Of a stretch of 64,000 nucleotides of DNA, positions 58,180-64,000 are shown in pieces; the stretch's first letter is position 1, and every line of letters begins with the position of its first letter. The notes under the pieces were generated by a model. That model made no database searches and was not told the DNA's origin. It saw only the letters and a program-made list of their open reading frames with translations. This DNA is from Drosophila miranda (Eukaryota > Arthropoda > Insecta > Diptera > Drosophilidae), in contig NC_046675.1 of assembly GCF_003369915.1 (NCBI RefSeq), positions 12,338,001 to 12,402,000 of the forward strand, written 5' to 3'. The translations under genes were made by a program, and so were the position numbers.

Positions 58180-60570
58180 CAGCTGAGTGCAGTTCAGTGC
58201 AAGTTCAGGGTCGCCAAGTCTATCTCAGGTGGTCTGACCATCTGTTTCAGGCAGAGCTCCGCAGCTGCCGTCAGCGAGCCGGGCTGTGGCTTATCAGCCA
58301 TCCAGGTTGTGGTCAAGGGGCATCTGCAGTTGCAATCAAGAAAGCCATTAAAATTAACAATAAGACCAACAACAAATCCGGGTGCCGCGAGCCGAAAATA
58401 AATTCGATGCAACTTTGTTATTGGGTAGAAGATTTGTAAAGTCTTTTTTAATTTACTGAAGCTGCTTCCCATTTCGATCTTTAATTCGAGATTTTATTTC
58501 CCCATCATATTTCATGCATTTTCATTCAATAAATAGGGGAGTGCTTCATTTAATTTGGGTTTTGTTTTCTTTATTTTGATTTTATTTGTAGTTTGTAATG
58601 AAAGTACTTTTCTTAGGTAATGCAGAAAAATGTTGCTATCTAAGTAAGTAGATGTTAAGTTATAATCGACATGGAAATTTTCATATTTGCTTGAGTGTAA
58701 TCTTTAGTGTGATATTCTTTGTTTTCGCATTGATTTACTTTTGATTTACTGTTTAATTTAATGTATCTATGTATGCATATCAATTTGAATATAAATGTAT
58801 GAATTTATTTATAGAGTACATATTTGATTCGCTTATCTCCTGCTTCGCTACCGCTCACATTTCTCTTCATTTCTTCTTCTTTTATTGGACTCTTGTGAGC
58901 TTCGCTGCTTTAACTATACAAAAATCAATTTAAATTACAAACCATGCCCCAAACCATCGCTAATTTCAATATCAAATCGATCCATCCCTCAAAATATGGG
59001 ACTTTCCAATTACCCTCAGAGGGGAAACCAAAAAGGAGAAGCACAACAGAAACTTAACAAACATTAGTGTCCATTATTGTTAATACACTCATACTTTTAA
59101 TAAAAGTTAGTTCATATACGATTTCCGCTATAATTACTGTTCAAAATGGGATCTTTCTATATTTATGTATGGAGCTCGAGGGCCCAAAGTACAATCAAAA
59201 AGGTGTACCTTATTTTCAGTTAATAATATTACATTTAATGCCATGCCACATATTTCTAAAGCATCCAGCATGTTTATTTGTCTGAACCCCGTATGGGTTC
59301 TGGGTATTGTCGCACTTTCTTAGTTGGGTCTTTCCGCCTTAACTTTATAAACACACATCGCTTACTGTAAACATATACTCATATATTATGTATTTGTGTC
59401 TGTATGTATGTATATCTTGCTTATATAAAAACACCAATTATGCAAATATAGTTAAAAAAGTTACAGGAAAACCATCTGATAACAAAAACTGTATCGCCCA
59501 TCCAAAGGGGGGTCTGTCCTGGAGAGGGCAGGGATTTACATAAGTTACATTTGTGTATGTGTTTGTGTGTGTGTGTTTGTGTGTGTCAGATCATCCTAAT
59601 ATCGTTACAAGAAGCACCACAGTAGTTAGTAGCATTAAATAACATAGTTTTCCCATTGGTTTTTCGCTCTTTAGTTCGTCTCAGTACATTCAAATTGTGT
59701 AAAATTATTGTATTGTCCGCCCAACGACTTCCTCGAAAGTTCACATATCTGTAGATTTTTTTATTGTCATACAAATTGCATTTGCCTCTGCCATTCCTTA
59801 TGTATTAATAAATAGTATATGGTATATTATAAATCCTATTGTACAAGTCCAATGGGCGTCAGTTGCGGCCCTGCTAAGGTTTATCTGATTTGATTTATTG
59901 TATCATTTTCATATTTGCATTACAATTTATTGTCATTGTGTAGATGCGTATTTATTGTCGGCATACACTTTACTTGGAACCGCCGTGCAAACGGCTTGGA
60001 TTCTTCGTAATTTAGTTTCTGTAGTCGTACTGTACTTGTAGTTTTTATAAAAATTACACCGTTACGACGCTAGAGATGTAGATGTATAAGTAAATTTAAT
60101 AAGTATACATGTAAAAAAGTAGAATTCCATACTCGTAAATGTACAAAAAGATCGTTCCCCTCAACCGAGCCGATCCGGCTCCCACTTCCTCTCTCTCTTT
60201 CTATTCCTCTATCCTCCTTGCGTAGCAGCACAGTGGACACTCTACTCGCACGCATGCACACATAATTTCAACAGTTTTACATCTTACGAATTATTATCAA
60301 GATATGTTTTTCAGATGATATTAGCCTGGTTGTGAACGTCGCCTAATGGCCCAAGATCCCCGACAGACAAGGCCCTGGGCTTGTTAGTAAAATCATAAAT
60401 TCGTCAAGAGCAATACGTTAGAAGGAATAACTCAGCGGGGCAGGCAGGGTGGGGGGGGATATGTAAAGTGATCCAGGATATGTGCTCAAAGGCCCCGGGA
60501 CCTTGTCTGTCGATCGTTTTGAAGTTGAACTCTAATTTATACCAATTGACTGGCAACGGCCAGAGCACTA
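58180..60570. other. Intergenic DNA and probable 3' UTR of the Knickkopf-type gene
   Basis: 58180-58440 is likely upstream regulatory DNA of the hexamerin gene. 58440-60300 is AT-rich with no coding exon. 60300-60570 is immediately downstream of the Knickkopf-type stop codon and contains an inverted repeat (60361-60512). AATAAA-type signals on the minus strand lie at 59894-59899 and nearby. Confidence 0.45.
60361..60512 (-). repeat. Inverted repeat in probable 3' UTR
   Basis: CGACAGACAAGGCCCTGGGC (60361-60380) faces GGGACCTTGTCTGTCG (60497-60512) with a perfect 12-bp core, extended by G-U pairs. The two arms could form a stem of about 22 bp around a 105-nt loop. Confidence 0.6.
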
Positions 60571-62934
60571 TCAGGCAAGTACATGGCCCGTGAGAAGAAG
60601 GCGTGTCGCAACCAGACTAAAGACTGTTGAAATTACGTAGACCATGAGGCCCCTGCTGCCATCCGAAACACCCGATGCACCCATGTCCACCACGTTGATC
60701 TTCCAGCCCAGATTATTGTGGGTGAAGCACTGCAAGAGGAGAAGGACGGCTTTATGTATTGTGAAATCTTATCCATGCGATTAAGTGGGACTAACCTGAT
60801 AGTACAGCTGATCTGGGGCATTCATGGGAACTGTCCAGTTGAGATAGCCCGGCTCTCCATCCTCGCACTTGAAGACCAGCGTTTTGACGTACTCCTCAAA
60901 GGTCTCGATCTCAGCTGATCGATCAATGGTCTGATGCTCCCACTCGCAATAGCGCCCAGCTGGAAGAGGAAGAGCATACCATTTAGGCATCTAAGATTAT
61001 GGGAGAGTTGCTTCACTCACCGCTCGTTGGTATGGCATTGCCATCCTCGTCGTACTCCACACCGGCGTATGCCTTTTGTTTCCTGGCCTCCAGACCCATC
61101 TTCTGGCCCAGGCCGCCCTCCGGTGAGTCTGTGATGTAGAATGGATGATATCTGTGGGGCAAGAAAATACCGCTTAGTGGAGAGAAATCGTTGTGGAGCA
61201 GGGGGTACTCACCTAGCTGGCTGGGCGGGATCGTTGCCGCCTTCGATGATGAACTCGTAGTTCAGGCCACGCTCCACAGTGATCTCAGGTATCAGCAGAT
61301 CGTTCACATACCAGGCAATGCCCCACGAGGGCACACCCGTGATGGCCGTATAGCCTCGCTTGCCACCCGTCGGACCAATGCTGGCACGGAACTTCCTGAC
61401 ACCTTCGATCTTTCGCGTGGGCCATGGCCTGGGTCCGCTCTCGTCCTTCACCTCGTACAGCGAACTCTTGCAGGCATGATCGTTCTGGGAAAGGCCCGAA
61501 ACTGAGGTCCATTACTCTTTGAGGAGCATTCAGGACTTACCCGAGCCGAGAAGTTGATGCGAATGTCCTCCTGGTTGTGGTCGCTGGCGGTGTGCGAGTG
61601 GGCATTGGCCTCCTTGCGGGCATTGAGCGGTCCAATGGCAGCGATAACGGACACCTCGCGGTCGATGGGAATGGCCGAATCGTAGATGACCTCGTTCGTC
61701 TGCAGCAGACGCTTGTATCGGATGCTAGTCACCCCGTTCTTGCGATCCCCGCTCACTAGAAAGGTGCGGATTAGTATCAGACTTGACCAGCTGATCCAGG
61801 ACTTCCGGTCACTTACACACATGCACATCGTTGCGGGCCCCAATCCGCTCATCGGGACAGGCGCCGCGCTGACCATCGCACTGGGACAGATCGGAGATGA
61901 AGTAATCCTCTGCCCGGAACACACGGGCATTGGTGTCGTAGAAGGCCACCACCACATCGGACTGGGACATCTGGGCACGCCCATTGGCCCCCGAGAGGCC
62001 AAAGGCCATGTACTGATCCTCCGTGATGCGCCCGAAGAGCTCTATCTGCAGGTACTCACCCTGGAGCTCCCACTTGACCTGCAGCTTGTTGGGCAGGATC
62101 TCCCGGCAGTTGCTGTACACTGGCCGGGGGGTGGTGGTGGTCTGCAATGGGCAGAGGGGGAGAGTGTTAGAGGGGCGGCTGTGGGGTGTGGGGCAGGCAT
62201 GCATGAGGCTAAGTCTAGTACTCACGGGTGAATACCACCATGGAGGCTAATGCGGCGAGCATAAGTCAAAGAGATATACATTATGAGTTGTGTGCAAATG
62301 AGCAAATGCTAGCAGATGGATCGGGGCTGTGTTCCACAACTATCTACGCGAGTAGGTACGTGAACTTTCACTCGATCCCTCACTTACCGTGATCTTTGTC
62401 TGGCCCAGGGCTGGCGGCACGTCCATGTCCCGCGGTATGTAGACGTGCCCGAAGTTGTGCCTGTACTCCACACACCACACGGCCAGCCAGTCGATGTCGT
62501 AGACGGTCAGGTTGACCGGCAACTGAATCTCGATATCCTCGCCCTGGTAGCCACGCAGCGGTTCCAAAGATCCCACCTCGTTTGGCACCTGCAATAAGGA
62601 ATTATTAGCCAAATCTCCTACTCGAGAGCTTCAAAGGGTCACTGACCTTTATGCCCATGATGTTGGGTTCGCTGCCGTTGCCCACCCAGAAGTAGGCATC
62701 GGGTCCGGCGCCATCATAGTGCAGATTCGGTCTGGAAGGGCGAGGCGAAAAGTGTTTATAGAAACTGAGTTTGGGGAAAGGAAAGTGAGTGACGGCTTAC
62801 ATGTAGAAGGTCTTGGCATCTAGTACGCTGATGTTGCTGGACCGCAGGCCGTGGGCCAAACGCTTGAATTCGGGCAGTACCCGCGGCTTGGGTATGTCAA
62901 GACCAGGTGGAATGAATACCTCACCAAAGTCCAC
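60571..62934 (-). CDS. knk: Knickkopf/Skeletor-family protein (DM13-DOMON-cupredoxin), 5' end missing
   Basis: Nine in-phase exons on the minus strand: 62934-62801, 62731-62647, 62588-62388, 62141-61817, 61755-61541, 61484-61213, 61151-61021, 60959-60796 and 60729-60571 (stop). They encode 561 residues. In order: the end of a first DM13 domain (VDFGEVFIPPGLDIP), a second DM13 (LHYDGAGPDAYFWVGN to NFGHVYIPRDMDVPP), a DOMON domain (from NCREILPNKLQVKWELQGEY) and a cupredoxin-like domain (RYHPFYITDSPEGG, CFTHNNLGW). The hydrophobic C-terminus (MVYVISTVFSLVATRLLLTG) after small residues fits a GPI anchor, which favours Knickkopf over Skeletor. Knickkopf acts at the apical surface to protect and organise cuticle chitin. 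The missing signal peptide and first DM13 half must lie beyond 64000. The visible part plus about 130 residues would give the expected length of about 690. Confidence 0.8.
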
Positions 62935-63409
62935 CTATGAAAAAATATGCCAGGAAGTTTAAGGAATAGTTTTTATAGGTTTTTCTTGCACTTTTAAGGT
63001 TCTTTAAAGTACAAATACTCTTTATCTTTTATCTTCCAGCCAGCAGGTTTCCCTTTCCCATTCAAGGCGTGGCATGGCCACACACAAAGATGCATTAGAA
63101 TCCTTTTTTTTTATGCATTTTTTTCCTTTCGCTTCTACTTTACATCTTCATTACATATACATTACGTTTGATCTACATTCGACATGGCGCTAAGTAAGCA
63201 AACAAACATTTTGTTGTTGTATACCCAAAACATTTGTACATAATATATGTTAATGTATGCATCTGTGTGGGGCTTTTCGCCGCACAGCCCCTTAGCCCTT
63301 GTCCTAAGCCCCACTGCAGGGTGGGGGGGGGGGGCCCTGAACCACTACACACAAACAAAATAAAAAACCGGGCATGCGCGCTCAAAACTCCACAAACAAA
63401 ACTCGCCTC

Positions 63410-63442
<33 letters not shown>

Positions 63443-64000
63443 ACCCCAATGTGGATGCCTCTGTGTGGGTGCCAGCCCCCAAGAAGTTTTTTGGCTGTCA
63501 GTCAATGGAAGGAAGCGTAGCACACACACACACACACAGGCGCACAGGCACACAGGCACACCGCAGAGAGAGAAAGAGAGCGGAACAGACACACCAAATG
63601 GGCACCCTGTATTCCATACGAGCGTATACACACATAGCCCGTGTGTATTAGTGTGTGGGAGAGAGTGTGTCTGTATTTATGTGCAACCACTTGAGTTAAT
63701 CAAAAATGTCTGCTGTAATTTATTTTACTACGGCCGCCATCTTTTATTCGCCCGTGCAGCAGCCCCAACTCCAGCCCCAAAAAGAGCCCCACCTCTCCCC
63801 CCAGCATCGAGTCAAAGAGTTTTGCTAACAATTTACACAATCTTTTTGGGGAGAATGCAGTTTTGTATATCCTTTTGGTCCGTTTGGCAAAGTACAGCAA
63901 ATGAAATCCGTGGCGTGGCGTGGAGGAGTTGCCAAGGCAAACATCATTTGCAGTGGGTGGGGTGGGGGGGAGGTGCTCTCTTGGCCAATAGATTTGCATA
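62935..64000 (-). other. Intron of the Knickkopf-type gene, right edge
   Basis: No exon carrying a signal peptide or the first half of DM13 was found. The sequence contains a G run at 63322-63333, (CA)n at 63411-63437, CA/GAGA runs near 63520-63580 and low-complexity ORFs only. Confidence 0.6.
63411..63437. repeat. (CA)n microsatellite
   Basis: Uninterrupted CA dinucleotide run inside the Knickkopf-type intron. A second, shorter run lies at 63521-63538. Confidence 0.9.

Noticed and set aside
1..64000. CRISPR arrays, bacterial operons, phage or insertion sequences
   Set aside because: The spliced genes, snRNA promoters and Helitron sequence show animal nuclear DNA. No direct-repeat/spacer pattern of CRISPR type was seen; the array at 17850-18374 has no unique spacers.

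Overview
The window is a piece of a Drosophila genome. It contains a TFIIA small-subunit gene, a complete Pellino gene and a cluster of U1 snRNA genes, all of which sit at cytological position 95C (3R, Muller element E) in D. melanogaster. It also carries DINE-1/INE-1 Helitron sequence and fly core-promoter motifs (DRE, Ohler motifs 1 and 6, snRNA PSEA). The DINE-1 flavour suggests a species outside the melanogaster group, perhaps the obscura group, but this is inference.

Layout. 1-6.9 kb holds two probable coding exons of an unidentified minus-strand gene and otherwise non-coding, AT-rich or GAGA-rich DNA. 6.9-8.8 kb is a degenerate tandem array that ends in the TfIIA-S promoter. TfIIA-S (two exons) lies at 8.89-9.32 kb. 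9.4-10.34 kb is an unassigned stretch ending in a long imperfect RNA hairpin. 11.42-12.54 kb is a nearly full-length DINE-1 inserted inside a promoter-type repeat, next to the probable Pellino promoter at 12.58-12.66 kb.

Pellino (Pli) occupies 13.84-48.24 kb in nine coding exons. The first coding exon is only 11 nt long and is followed by a 29-kb intron. That intron holds microsatellites, a roughly 20-bp TATCGATC-rich array, a Tc1/mariner-type MITE, a GAGA-rich duplication, a duplicated TATCGATA-bearing repeat, and a nested single-exon gene on the opposite strand that encodes an unrecognised membrane protein.

Four U1 snRNA genes lie at 50.67-55.37 kb. One has a canonical sequence and faces the other way. 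The other three are tandem copies sharing changes in stem-loop I. A larval serum protein 1 gene of beta-like length (787 codons, minus strand) follows at 55.59-58.02 kb. The 3' two-thirds of a Knickkopf/Skeletor-family gene (DM13, DOMON and cupredoxin-like domains with a GPI-type C-terminus, minus strand) fills 60.57-62.93 kb and runs off the right edge.

The genes do not form one pathway: a general transcription factor, an innate-immune E3 ligase, splicing RNAs, a larval storage protein and a cuticle-organising protein. All splice junctions given were read by eye from GT/AG and reading-frame continuity.
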